Source of the DNA: Patulibacter brassicae
GTDB taxonomy: Bacteria > Actinomycetota > Thermoleophilia > Solirubrobacterales > Solirubrobacteraceae
Length of the DNA: 64,000 nucleotides
Direction of reading: 5' to 3'
Assembly: GCF_033949425.1 (NCBI RefSeq)
Contig: NZ_JAXAVX010000006.1
Span: forward strand, 62,001-126,000
Position 1 is the stretch's first letter; every line of letters starts with the position of its first letter. Positions 37,598 through 46,413 of the stretch are shown piece after piece. The translations under genes and the position numbers were made by a program. Below the pieces are notes generated by a model. It saw only the letters and a program-made list of their open reading frames with translations. It was not told the origin of the DNA and did not search any database.

Positions 37598-39160
37598 TCA
37601 GAAGGCGCCGCGACGGCCGAGGACGGCCGGGAGGGTCTTCACGAGGATCGAGAGGTCCATCGACACCGACCACCGCTCGAGGTAGAGGAAGTCGAGGCGA
37701 ACCATGTCGTCGAAGTCGAGGTCCGAGCGGCCGGAGACCTGCCACAGGCCGGTGACGCCCGGCAGCACGTGGTAGCGCTTCTTGTGCCACTCCTCGAGCC
37801 GGTCGTAGTCGCGCTGCGGCAGCGGACGCGGGCCGACGAGCGACATCTCGCCCCGGAGGACGTTCAGCAGCTGCGGCAGCTCGTCGATCGAGAGCCGGCG
37901 CAGGACGCGGCCGACCGGGGTGACCCGCGGGTCGTCGCGGATCTTGAAGATCGCGCCGCCGGCCTCGTTCAGCGCCTCGAGCTCCGCCTGGCGCGCGTCG
38001 GCGTCCTGGTACATCGTGCGGAACTTCAGGCAGTCGAACGGCTGGCCGCCGATGCCGGGGCGGCGCGAGCGGTAGATCACCGGCCCGGCGCTCGTGAGCT
38101 TGATCGCGACCGAGATCGCCAGCAGCAGCGGGCTGAGCAGCAGGAGGATCGTCGAGGAGACGACGAGGTCGAACGTCCGCTTGATCGCGAAGTCGACGCC
38201 CTCCGAGACCGGGGGGCGGAGCTCGAAGAGCGGGAGCGTCTGCCCCGGCAGGAACTCGGCCCGCTTGACGAGGATCTCCATCGTCGACGGGGCGACGCGG
38301 ACGTTGATCCCGCGGTGGTGCGCCTGGTCGACGATCTCCAGCGCGAGGTCCTGCGGGAACGCGGGGTCGGTGATGATCACCTCGTCGCAGACGTGCTCGT
38401 CCAGGAGCCGCGGCAGGTCGCCGATGACGCCGAGCGAGCGCGACCGCTGCGGGCGCGGGCCGCGCTCGTCGACGCGCAGCGCGCCGGCGACGGTGATCGC
38501 CGAGTCGACGTCCTCGCGCAGCGCGGTCGCCACCGCGTCGGCGTGGTGCGCGGGCCCGACGAGGATCGCGCGGCGCTCCTGCCCGGTGTGCCGGAGGACC
38601 GCCCCGCTCGTGCTCTCGTAGAGCAGGCGGAGGGTCGCGATCACCACGATCGTCCAGATCAGGCCGCCCCAGAAGATGTAGTAGCTCGTGAAGGCGTCGC
38701 GCTGCCCGTCGATGAGGACGAACAGCATGATCACGACCATCGCCTGGAAGCTGCCGGTGACGATCTTCCCCAGGCCGGGGCGCTCGTTGCGGCGGCCGTA
38801 GAGCCCGAGCCGCGCGAAGTTGAAGAGGAGGACGAGGACCGCGAACGGCGCCACGTCGCGCGCCTGCTCGGCGTGGATCGAGAGGTCGAACCCCTCGGTC
38901 CAGGCGCCCTTCACCGCGAGCGCGCAGAAGATCGCCGCCCAGACGCCGAACGCGTCGAGGGCCAGCAGCGTCGTGACGCGCAGCGCCTGCCGCAGCGTGT
39001 CCACGCGCAGCAGGTAGCCGAGGACGGCTGGCCGCTTCGAGCGGACGTCGACCGACGGCAGGACGGCCGCGCTCCGGTTGCCGGCCCCGGGCAACGGCTC
39101 GGAGGGGGCGGCGAGGGGGCGCTGATCGCCAGGCTCGTGTGTGCGGATCCCGGACGGCAC
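37598..39160 (-). CDS. polyprenyl-phosphate glycosyl-1-phosphate transferase
   Basis: 520-residue PHPT-family enzyme that loads the first sugar-phosphate onto undecaprenyl phosphate. The N-terminal half has four membrane segments (about 58-85, 100-117, 130-150, 158-178) and a CoA-binding-like domain (RRAILVGPAHHADAVATAL). The C-terminal catalytic domain has KRTFDLVVSS, CLKFRTMYQDAD, the conserved IDELPQLLNVLRGEMSLVG and GPRP, and PGVTGLWQVSGRSDLDFDD. GTG at 39160. This is the usual starter enzyme of exopolysaccharide loci, matching the nearby exporter and UDP-xylose synthase. Confidence 0.92.
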   Translation of the reverse strand: MPSGIRTHEPGDQRPLAAPSEPLPGAGNRSAAVLPSVDVRSKRPAVLGYLLRVDTLRQALRVTTLLALDAFGVWAAIFCALAVKGAWTEGFDLSIHAEQARDVAPFAVLVLLFNFARLGLYGRRNERPGLGKIVTGSFQAMVVIMLFVLIDGQRDAFTSYYIFWGGLIWTIVVIATLRLLYESTSGAVLRHTGQERRAILVGPAHHADAVATALREDVDSAITVAGALRVDERGPRPQRSRSLGVIGDLPRLLDEHVCDEVIITDPAFPQDLALEIVDQAHHRGINVRVAPSTMEILVKRAEFLPGQTLPLFELRPPVSEGVDFAIKRTFDLVVSSTILLLLSPLLLAISVAIKLTSAGPVIYRSRRPGIGGQPFDCLKFRTMYQDADARQAELEALNEAGGAIFKIRDDPRVTPVGRVLRRLSIDELPQLLNVLRGEMSLVGPRPLPQRDYDRLEEWHKKRYHVLPGVTGLWQVSGRSDLDFDDMVRLDFLYLERWSVSMDLSILVKTLPAVLGRRGAF

Positions 39161-39220
39161 CAGCAGCGAATGCTGGCAGATCCCCGACCCGACTGCGCCC
39201 GTCCTGGGGGCGCGACCCGC

Positions 39221-39242
39221 CCGGACGGCGGTCCCCGTCCGG
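39221..39242 (-). terminator. hairpin downstream of the UDP-xylose synthase gene
   Basis: Perfect 8-bp stem CCGGACGG/CCGTCCGG with a 6-nt loop, about 90 nt after the minus-strand gene ending at 39330 and before the next gene on that strand. Confidence 0.4.
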
Positions 39243-39329
39243 TCCGGCCCGCGTTCGCCGTACGCCGCTCGTGCGCGGTCGTTCGACGGCCGCCGATCGA
39301 CGCCGGCGCCGGTGGGCCGACGACGCGCT

Positions 39330-40277
39330 CTAGGCGCTGCGGCCGAGCAGGCCGTCGCGCCCGGCCTGCTCGATCGTGCGCTGCAGGCCGTCCCGCAGCG
39401 AGACGCGCGGCTCCCAGCCGAGGAGCTCCTGCGCGCGGGTGATGTCCGGACGACGCTGCTTCGGGTCGTCCGTGGGCAGCGGCTGGTGCAGGATCTCGCT
39501 GGCGGACCCCGTGAGGTCGATGACCGTCTCCGCGAGCTCCAGCAGCGTGAACTCGTCCGGGTTGCCGACGTTCACCGGCTGGTGCTCGCCCGACTCCGCC
39601 AGGCGGATGATCCCGTCGATGAGGTCGTCGACGAAGCAGAACGACCGCGTCTGCGAGCCGTCCCCGAAGACGGTGATCGGCTCGCCGGAGAGCGCCTGGC
39701 GCAGGAACGTCGGGATCGCGCGACCGTCGTGCGGGCGCATCCGCGCGCCGTAGGTGTTGAAGATCCGGACGATCGTCGTGTCGACGCCCTGCTGGCGGTG
39801 GTAGGCCATCGTCAGCGCCTCGGCGTAGCGCTTCGCCTCGTCGTAGACGCCGCGCGGGCCGATCGGGTTGACGTGCCCCCAGTAGGACTCCTGCTGCGGA
39901 TGGACCTGCGGGTCGCCGTAGACCTCGCTCGTGGAGAAGAGGAGGAACCGCGCGCGGTGGGCCTTCGCGAGGCCGAGGGCGTGGTGCGTGCCGTGCGAGC
40001 CGACCTTCAGCGTGTGCAGCGGCAGGCGCAGGTAGTCGATCGGCGACGCCGGCGAGGCGGCGTGGTAGACGACGTCGACCGGCTCGTCGACGAAGAACGG
40101 CTGGACGATGTCGACCTGGCGGAACTCGAACTCGGGCCGGCGGATGTGCGCGATGTTGCGCAGCGACCCGGTCTCGAGGTTGTCGACGCAGATGACGCGG
40201 TGCCCCCGCGAGAGCAGCTCGTCGCAGAGGTGGGAGCCGAGGAACCCCGCTCCGCCGGTCACCAGACAGGTCGCCAT
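39330..40277 (-). CDS. UDP-glucuronate decarboxylase (UDP-xylose synthase) family
   Basis: 315-residue extended short-chain dehydrogenase. NAD site TGGAGFLGSHL, then FSTSEVYGDPQVHPQ, the substrate-type motif ESYWGHVNPIGPR and catalytic YDEAKR (YxxxK). GARMRPHDGRAIPTFLRQAL and TRSFCFVDDLIDGI are typical of UDP-xylose synthases. Makes UDP-xylose from UDP-glucuronate in that family; a related nucleotide-sugar reaction is possible. ATG at 40277 with a TAGCGT hexamer 8 nt upstream. Probably supplies the glycan operon. Confidence 0.88.
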   Translation of the reverse strand: MATCLVTGGAGFLGSHLCDELLSRGHRVICVDNLETGSLRNIAHIRRPEFEFRQVDIVQPFFVDEPVDVVYHAASPASPIDYLRLPLHTLKVGSHGTHHALGLAKAHRARFLLFSTSEVYGDPQVHPQQESYWGHVNPIGPRGVYDEAKRYAEALTMAYHRQQGVDTTIVRIFNTYGARMRPHDGRAIPTFLRQALSGEPITVFGDGSQTRSFCFVDDLIDGIIRLAESGEHQPVNVGNPDEFTLLELAETVIDLTGSASEILHQPLPTDDPKQRRPDITRAQELLGWEPRVSLRDGLQRTIEQAGRDGLLGRSA

Positions 40278-40285
40278 GGGGCGCA

Positions 40286-40291
40286 ACGCTA
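40286..40291 (-). promoter_or_regulatory. -10 element for the UDP-xylose synthase gene
   Basis: Minus-strand TAGCGT ending 8 nt before the ATG at 40277; leaderless or nearly so. Confidence 0.4.
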
Positions 40292-40320
40292 GCGGGCGCC
40301 CGCGCGCCGGGCGATCGGCC

Positions 40321-40497
40321 CTAGCGGCGGGCGGCCTTGAAGGCCTTCTTCGGGATCTTCTCCGCCGGCGCGTACTCCCGCCGGGACAGCCGCTCGGCGA
40401 GGTCCGCGCGCTCCAGCCGCTTCCAGACCACGGGGCACTTCTTGCAGCGCGGGTCGCTCTTGCAGCACTTCTTCTTCGTGATGACGGTCGAGCCCAT
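40321..40497 (-). CDS. small basic Cys/Lys-rich protein (58 aa)
   Basis: 58 residues from ATG 40497: starts MGSTVITKKKCCKSDPRCKK, then CPVVWKRLERADL, LSRREYAPAEKIPKKAFK and ends AARR. Four cysteines (C11, C12, C18, C21) in CC-x5-C-x2-C could bind a metal. About a third of the residues are Lys or Arg, so nucleic-acid binding is plausible. It has a GGGGAGAGG ribosome site just upstream and a TACCCT -10 at 40510-40515. I recall similar short actinobacterial conserved proteins but no function. Divergent from ferritin. Confidence 0.65.
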   Translation of the reverse strand: MGSTVITKKKCCKSDPRCKKCPVVWKRLERADLAERLSRREYAPAEKIPKKAFKAARR

Positions 40498-40591
40498 GCG
40501 CCTCTCCCCAGGGTACCCCGGTGGGGCCGCTGCGACCCCGCCGTCGGCCGGGCCGTGCCGCGCCGGCCGAATGGCGGTCGTTGCGGCGGGC

Positions 40592-40597
40592 TATCGT
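40592..40597 (+). promoter_or_regulatory. -10 element for ferritin (leaderless)
   Basis: TATCGT ending 7 nt before the ATG at 40605. No ribosome site in between. Confidence 0.5.
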
Positions 40598-40604
40598 CCC
40601 CGCC

Positions 40605-41138
40605 ATGCCCGCGCCCGCCTTCGTCGACGCGCTCAACGAGCAGATCGCCAACGAGTTCGCCGCCAGCCAGCAGTACGTCGCGGTGGCCGTCCACTACGAC
40701 GCCGACACGCTGCCGCGCCTGGCGGCGTTCTTCTACCGCCAGGCCGTCGAGGAGCGCGGCCACGCGCTGAAGATGGTCCAGTACCTCATGGACCAGGACG
40801 CCGAGGTCGTGATCCCGGCGGTCGCCGCCCCGCGCAACGGGTTCGCCGACATCGTGGAGCCGATCCAGCTCGCCCTCGAGCAGGAGAAGCAGGTCACGCA
40901 GCAGATCGAGCGCCTCGCGAAGGTCGCGCGCGAGGCCGGGGACTACCAGTCCGAGCAGTTCATCCAGTGGTTCCTGAAGGAGCAGGTCGAGGAGGTCGCG
41001 ACGATGTCCGACCTGCTCACGACCGTCACGCGCGCGAAGGAGAACCCGCTCTGGGTCGAGGAGTTCCTCGCGCGCGAGAGCTTCGGCGGCGAGGACGACG
41101 AGGCGGGCGCGCCGCCCACCGCCGGCGGCGACCGCTGA
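40605..41138 (+). CDS. ftn: ferritin
   Basis: 177-residue iron-storage protein of the non-heme ferritin type. Ferroxidase ligands are visible: E-x2-EFAASQQYVAV (helix A), FYRQAVEERGHALKMVQYL with the ExxH motif (helix B) and FLKEQVEEVATM with further glutamates (helix D). It lacks the heme-binding Met of bacterioferritin that I would expect near residue 50. ATG at 40605; upstream in-frame codons are unlike ferritin. Leaderless promoter. Confidence 0.92.
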   Translation: MPAPAFVDALNEQIANEFAASQQYVAVAVHYDADTLPRLAAFFYRQAVEERGHALKMVQYLMDQDAEVVIPAVAAPRNGFADIVEPIQLALEQEKQVTQQIERLAKVAREAGDYQSEQFIQWFLKEQVEEVATMSDLLTTVTRAKENPLWVEEFLARESFGGEDDEAGAPPTAGGDR

Positions 41139-42730
41139 TCGCCGCGCGCCGCGCGTCGCGGCGCCGAGCCCGAACGGACCTCGAGATCACCGCCTCCCAC
41201 GACAGCCCGGGCGGGGACGCGCGCGTCGACCCCTGGTCGCGCCGCTTCGGGCTGCTCGTCGCGGCGCTCGTGCTGCTCGCGCTCGCGCTCCGGGTCGCGA
41301 CGATCGACGTCCAGGGCCTCTGGCTCGACGAGATCTTCACCGTCAACGTCACGGCCGGCGACGACCTCGGGCGGGTCTGGTCGCTCATCCGCCAGACCGA
41401 GAACACCCCGCCGCTCTACTACCTCCTGGGCTGGGGCTGGCGGCAGGTCGTCGGGAGCGGCGACGTGGATCTGCGCCTGCTCTCGGCGCTCGTCGGATCG
41501 CTCGCCGTCTGGCCCACGGCGCTCCTGGCCCGGCGCGTCGCCGGACCACGCCACGGTGCGGCGGCGGGGCTCCTCGCCGGGCTCCTGCTCGCGGTCAACC
41601 CGCTCGCGCACTGGATGGGCCAGGAGGCTCGGACGTACGCGCTCCTGCTGCTCGTCGCCGGCATCGCCTGGCTCGCGCTCGTCGTGGCGCTCGAGGACCC
41701 CACGCCGGGCCGCCTGTGGCGCTGGGCCCTCGCGGCCGCCGCGCTCGCGTGGACGCACTACTTCGGGCTGCTCGTGCTCGGCCTCGGCTGGCTGCTCGTC
41801 CTGCGCCGGATGCGCGGGACCGGCGCCCCGATCCTGCCCCGCGCCGCGGTCGCCCCCCTCGCGCTGTCCGGCGCGGCGGCCCTCGCCCTCGTGCCGATCG
41901 CCCTCGACCAGCAGTCGACCGGCATGTACAACGGCATCGCCTCCGGGGGCGGGCTGCTCGAGCGCACGCTCGCGGCGCCGAAGCAGTTCGCCGTCGGCTA
42001 CGCCGCCCCCGTCGAGGACCCGCTCGGCTTCGGCGTCGCGCTCCTGCTCGCCGCCGTGCTCCTCGGCGGGTGGCGCGCCGCCCGCGCGGACGGCGGCGCG
42101 GCGCGGCGGGCGGCACTCGTCGGCGGGCTGGCGGCCGTCGTGTGGCTCGTGCCCGAGCTCGCCGCGATCGCGGGCTTCGACGTCGTCCTCAGCCGGAACC
42201 TGCTGCTCCTCATGCCGGCCCTGTGGGCGCTCGTGGGGATCGCCGCCGCGGCCGGACCGCGGTGGTCGCGCGTGGGCGTCGGGGTCGTCGTCGCCGTGCA
42301 GCTCGGCGTCATCGCCTGGGTCGCCGTCACGCCGGGCGCCCAGCGCGACGACTGGCGCGGCGCCTTCCGGGCCGCGGCGGTCGGCGGCGGCCCGCAGCTC
42401 CTGCTCGTGGACCGCGACCAGCTGCTGCCCGTCGTCCACTACGTGCCGGGCGCGTGGCGCCTGCCGACGTCGAGCCCGGAGGGCCGCGGGTTCCACTCGA
42501 TCGCGGTGATCGACCGCCCCGCCGCGCGCGGGAAGGACGTCCCGCGGGTCCGGCCGATCCCGGCGCCGCCGGTCCGCGGCATGCGCCTCGTGCGCGCGCA
42601 GGAGCGCAGCGATCAGTGGCGGATCTACGTCTGGGCGGCCCCCGCCGCGGGTGCGACGGTCCCGGTCACCGCCCAGGACGTCTCGTCGCTGCGCCGCGCG
42701 GCGTCGAAGGCGGCCTACGTCGTGCCCTGA
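41135..42730 (+). CDS. GT39-like membrane glycosyltransferase
   Basis: About 530 residues, with 10 to 12 membrane segments. The first loop motif VQGLWLDEIFTVNV holds the Asp-Glu pair of GT-C enzymes, followed by NTPPLYYLLGWGW and GQEARTYALLLL; these fit polyprenol-phosphate-sugar glycosyltransferases (PMT_2). The start is a problem: no ATG, GTG or TTG lies between the ferritin stop and the first membrane segment. CTG at 41135 overlaps the ferritin stop (CTGA), copying the GTGA couplings used elsewhere. A C-terminal soluble part follows at about 430-530. Confidence 0.75.
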   Translation: MIAARRASRRRARTDLEITASHDSPGGDARVDPWSRRFGLLVAALVLLALALRVATIDVQGLWLDEIFTVNVTAGDDLGRVWSLIRQTENTPPLYYLLGWGWRQVVGSGDVDLRLLSALVGSLAVWPTALLARRVAGPRHGAAAGLLAGLLLAVNPLAHWMGQEARTYALLLLVAGIAWLALVVALEDPTPGRLWRWALAAAALAWTHYFGLLVLGLGWLLVLRRMRGTGAPILPRAAVAPLALSGAAALALVPIALDQQSTGMYNGIASGGGLLERTLAAPKQFAVGYAAPVEDPLGFGVALLLAAVLLGGWRAARADGGAARRAALVGGLAAVVWLVPELAAIAGFDVVLSRNLLLLMPALWALVGIAAAAGPRWSRVGVGVVVAVQLGVIAWVAVTPGAQRDDWRGAFRAAAVGGGPQLLLVDRDQLLPVVHYVPGAWRLPTSSPEGRGFHSIAVIDRPAARGKDVPRVRPIPAPPVRGMRLVRAQERSDQWRIYVWAAPAAGATVPVTAQDVSSLRRAASKAAYVVP

Positions 42731-42762
42731 TCGGTGCGGGTCGCGACGGGGTGGCGCCGACG

Positions 42763-43443
42763 CTAGTCGCGCGGGTCCGGCGGCAGGCGGCGCTGGCGCA
42801 GGACGACGGCGACGACGCCGAGCACGACGAGGACGACGATGCTCGGAACGACCCAGCCGGGCGTCCCGTCGCCCTCGCCCGACACGTCCTCGACGGCCGA
42901 GCTCGCGTCGTCGGCCGGCGCCGCGTCCGTCGTCGTGCCGGCGCCGGCGGGCGGCGCGGCCTCCGTCGTCGTGGTCGGCGGCGGGGTGCCGCCGCTCGCG
43001 GGCGCCTCCGGCGGGCCGGGCGGATCGCGGCGGTCGTTCGTCACCCGCAGCTCGCGGCCGGTGCTCAGCGTGACGTACGCCGCGACGTCCCAGTCCTGCC
43101 ACGAGCCGCGGTCGGCGGTGCGGATCTCGGCGTGGTGGATGCCGCGCTCGTCGCGCTCGGTCCGGACCCGGAACGCGCGCTCCCGGCCCTTCGGGCGGAT
43201 CCAGTAGACGACCCGCGCGCCCGCTCCGGAGCCCGCGCCGTCGAGCGTCGTGGAGAGGTCCGCGGCCGCCGACCCGTCGGCCGCGGCGGCCTCCGTCCCC
43301 TGGACGAGGATCCGCACGCCGCCGCTGCCGCCCTGGGCGACGGTGATCCCGCCGTGGGCCGCCGCGCTCGCGGGGAGGCCGAGCGCCGCCGCGGCGAGGA
43401 CCGCGGTGAGCGATCGGGCATCGACGAGCCGGCGCGCGCGCAT
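42763..43443 (-). CDS. secreted, C-terminally anchored protein
   Basis: 226 residues. Signal peptide (SLTAVLAAAALGLPASAAAHG) with likely cleavage just before His-Gly-Gly. A beta-rich domain of about 110 residues follows (GVRILVQGTEAAAADGS, WIRPKGRERAFRVRT, WDVAAYVTLSTGRELRVT). Then come a Pro/Thr-rich linker and a C-terminal membrane helix (WVVPSIVVLVVLGVVAVVL) with a basic tail. A histidine at the mature N-terminus is also seen in copper-handling CopC/YcnI-like proteins, but no second site is evident. Function unknown. Confidence 0.65.
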   Translation of the reverse strand: MRARRLVDARSLTAVLAAAALGLPASAAAHGGITVAQGGSGGVRILVQGTEAAAADGSAAADLSTTLDGAGSGAGARVVYWIRPKGRERAFRVRTERDERGIHHAEIRTADRGSWQDWDVAAYVTLSTGRELRVTNDRRDPPGPPEAPASGGTPPPTTTTEAAPPAGAGTTTDAAPADDASSAVEDVSGEGDGTPGWVVPSIVVLVVLGVVAVVLRQRRLPPDPRD

Positions 43444-43482
43444 GCCGTGATCGTCGCAGGACCGGCCGCGCGATGCCCGGCG

Positions 43483-44445
43483 TCAGGACCGCGGCAGGGT
43501 CGTCCAGCTCGACCGGAGCGGGTAGGCGCTGGCGGGCGAGCGGACCACGACGCGGTAGTTGCGCGCCCCGCGCCGGCCGCCGGTCGCGTCGCCCACGCGC
43601 ACGACGTTCGCGCCCGCGCGCCCGCAGCGGTCGATCCGCCGCACGCGGCGCCACCCGCGCGCGCCGCGCGCCTCGATGTCCACGTGCAGGAGCGCCGCCC
43701 GGCGCAGGCGGATGGCGATCCGCATCCCGCGCCGCCCGCGCAGCGCGACGGCGACGCGCTCCAGGGGGCTGCGCGACGTCCGCTCCGCCGTGCCCGCCGC
43801 GCACGCGGCGCCGTCCGTCCCCGGCGACGCCGACCCGGCGGTCGCGCCCCGCACCGCGCGGCACCCGGTGACGCGGTCGAACCGGTCGCGCGTGATCGTC
43901 CCCGCGTAGGCGGGAGCGCAGGTGATGACCTGCGGGCAGCCGTCGGCGGCGCGGACCTCGCCGGAGCCGCCGCCGAGGCGGATCGCGAGCGGGATCCACG
44001 CGCAGACGCCGCTGCCGCCGCCCGCGAGGGTGTTGAGCATGATGAGCGACGACTCGCCCGCCTCGGCGGCGTCGATCGTGACGTCGCGGAACCGCCGCAT
44101 GTCGCAGCGCCAGGAGGCCAGGCGCCCGTCGACGGCCGCGCAGCCGTCGGGGCCGGGCGCGTACGCGGCCTCGTGGTCGACGATCCACAGGCACGGGACC
44201 CGTGCCCCGGCGAACGGCCCGTCGGCCGTCGGGTCCACCGGGCAGCGCAGGTGCGGCAGCACGTTGATCTCGTCGCTCGTCCCGCGCAGCGTCCACGTCA
44301 GCGACGTGGTGCCGTCGGCGTTCGGTCGCGCGTCCAGCGCGCCGGACGCGGGGGCCGCCAACGCGACGCCGCCGCTCGTCGGCAGCAGCGCGAGGAGGAG
44401 CGCCGCGACGACGAGGGCCGCGACGCGCGAGGTCGGAGCGCGCAC
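43483..44445 (-). CDS. secreted Cys-containing protein of unknown function
   Basis: 320 residues. Signal peptide (VAALVVAALLLALLPTSGG) ending near ALAAPASG. The mature part has about ten cysteines, consistent with disulfides outside the cell. Segments such as LTWTLRGTSDEINVLPHLRCP and LWIVDHEAAYAPGPDG alternate with Arg/Gly-rich stretches. The C-terminal about 90 residues look like a beta-sandwich (IAIRLRRAALLHVDIEARG). No enzyme motif seen. GTG start with TAGCCT 6 nt upstream. Divergent from the acyl-CoA carboxylase gene. Confidence 0.65.
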   Translation of the reverse strand: MRAPTSRVAALVVAALLLALLPTSGGVALAAPASGALDARPNADGTTSLTWTLRGTSDEINVLPHLRCPVDPTADGPFAGARVPCLWIVDHEAAYAPGPDGCAAVDGRLASWRCDMRRFRDVTIDAAEAGESSLIMLNTLAGGGSGVCAWIPLAIRLGGGSGEVRAADGCPQVITCAPAYAGTITRDRFDRVTGCRAVRGATAGSASPGTDGAACAAGTAERTSRSPLERVAVALRGRRGMRIAIRLRRAALLHVDIEARGARGWRRVRRIDRCGRAGANVVRVGDATGGRRGARNYRVVVRSPASAYPLRSSWTTLPRS

Positions 44446-44451
44446 GGCGCC

Positions 44452-44457
44452 AGGCTA
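44452..44457 (-). promoter_or_regulatory. -10 element for the secreted protein (leaderless)
   Basis: Minus-strand TAGCCT ending 6 nt before the GTG at 44445. Confidence 0.45.
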
Positions 44458-44615
44458 GCGCCGGGCCGGCGCCGTCGACCCGGTGCTGGACGGCCGGCCG
44501 AACGGCCCGGGTCCCCCGGGCGGCGGGGGTCGCGCCGGGCCTCGCGACCGAGCCCCGAGCCGGCCGGGCGTCGGGTCGCCGACGGGCCGACCGACGCCGC
44601 GCGCCGCCGCGCGGA

Positions 44616-44621
44616 TAGCAT
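44616..44621 (+). promoter_or_regulatory. -10 element for acyl-CoA carboxylase beta
   Basis: TAGCAT ending 10 nt before the ATG at 44632. The promoter-to-start block closely resembles the one before the biotin carboxylase gene at 63671-63687. Confidence 0.45.
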
Positions 44622-44631
44622 CCGCGGCCTC

Positions 44632-46206
<1,575 letters not shown>

Positions 46207-46207
46207 G

Positions 46208-46242
46208 CGGCGGGCGCGCGTCGCCTCGCGGCGCGCCTGCCG
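46208..46242 (+). terminator. hairpin after pccB
   Basis: CGGCGGGCGCGC (46208-46219) pairs with GCGCGCCTGCCG (46231-46242) over 12 bp with one G-U. Starts two nt after the stop codon; no T-run. Confidence 0.6.
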
Positions 46243-46248
46243 CTCCGG

Positions 46249-46287
46249 CGACTTAAAGTCGCAAACCTGATCGGATTTGTGTATAAA
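46249..46287 (+). promoter_or_regulatory. metY promoter with two operator-like palindromes
   Basis: The most AT-rich promoter in this part of the window. TATAAA at 46282-46287 is a good -10. Upstream lie CGACT-TAA-AGTCG (46249-46261, perfect) and an imperfect 18-bp palindrome CAAACCTGATCGGATTTG (46262-46279) covering the -35 position. Likely sites for a repressor or activator of methionine or sulfur genes; regulator unknown. Confidence 0.5.
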
Positions 46288-46293
46288 GGTCTC

Positions 46294-46413
46294 GCGGCGC
46301 GCCGAGCGCCGGAGGATCCCGAACCTGCGGGATGCTGCGGACCGGTCTCCCCGGCGTCGTGAGGGCGGCGCCGGGGACTGCGCCGCAGCCGATCCCCACC
46401 GAGGAGCCGACCC
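46294..46413 (+). ncRNA. structured 5' leader of metY, possible riboswitch or attenuator
   Basis: About 120-nt leader. Stem 1 ATCCCG/CGGGAT (46316-46321 with 46328-46333). It abuts stem 2 GCTGCGG/CCGCAGC (46334-46340 with 46383-46389). Stem 2 encloses a 9-bp hairpin (46348-46356 with 46369-46377) with a 12-nt loop. A GAGGAG ribosome site follows 11 nt after stem 2. Position before a homocysteine-forming gene suggests a methionine- or SAM-responsive element, but I cannot match it to SAM-I, SAM-II or SAM-IV (no GGCAACC core). Confidence 0.4.

Noticed and set aside
40943..44296. Open frame of over 1,100 codons on the minus strand across ferritin, the glycosyltransferase and secreted-protein genes
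   Set aside because: Composition dominated by Arg, Gly, Asp and Pro; contradicts several clear genes. A high-GC antisense shadow.
46294..46413. Assignment of the metY leader to a known SAM riboswitch class
   Set aside because: The GGCAACC-type conserved cores of SAM-I/SAM-IV and the SAM-II pseudoknot pattern were not found.
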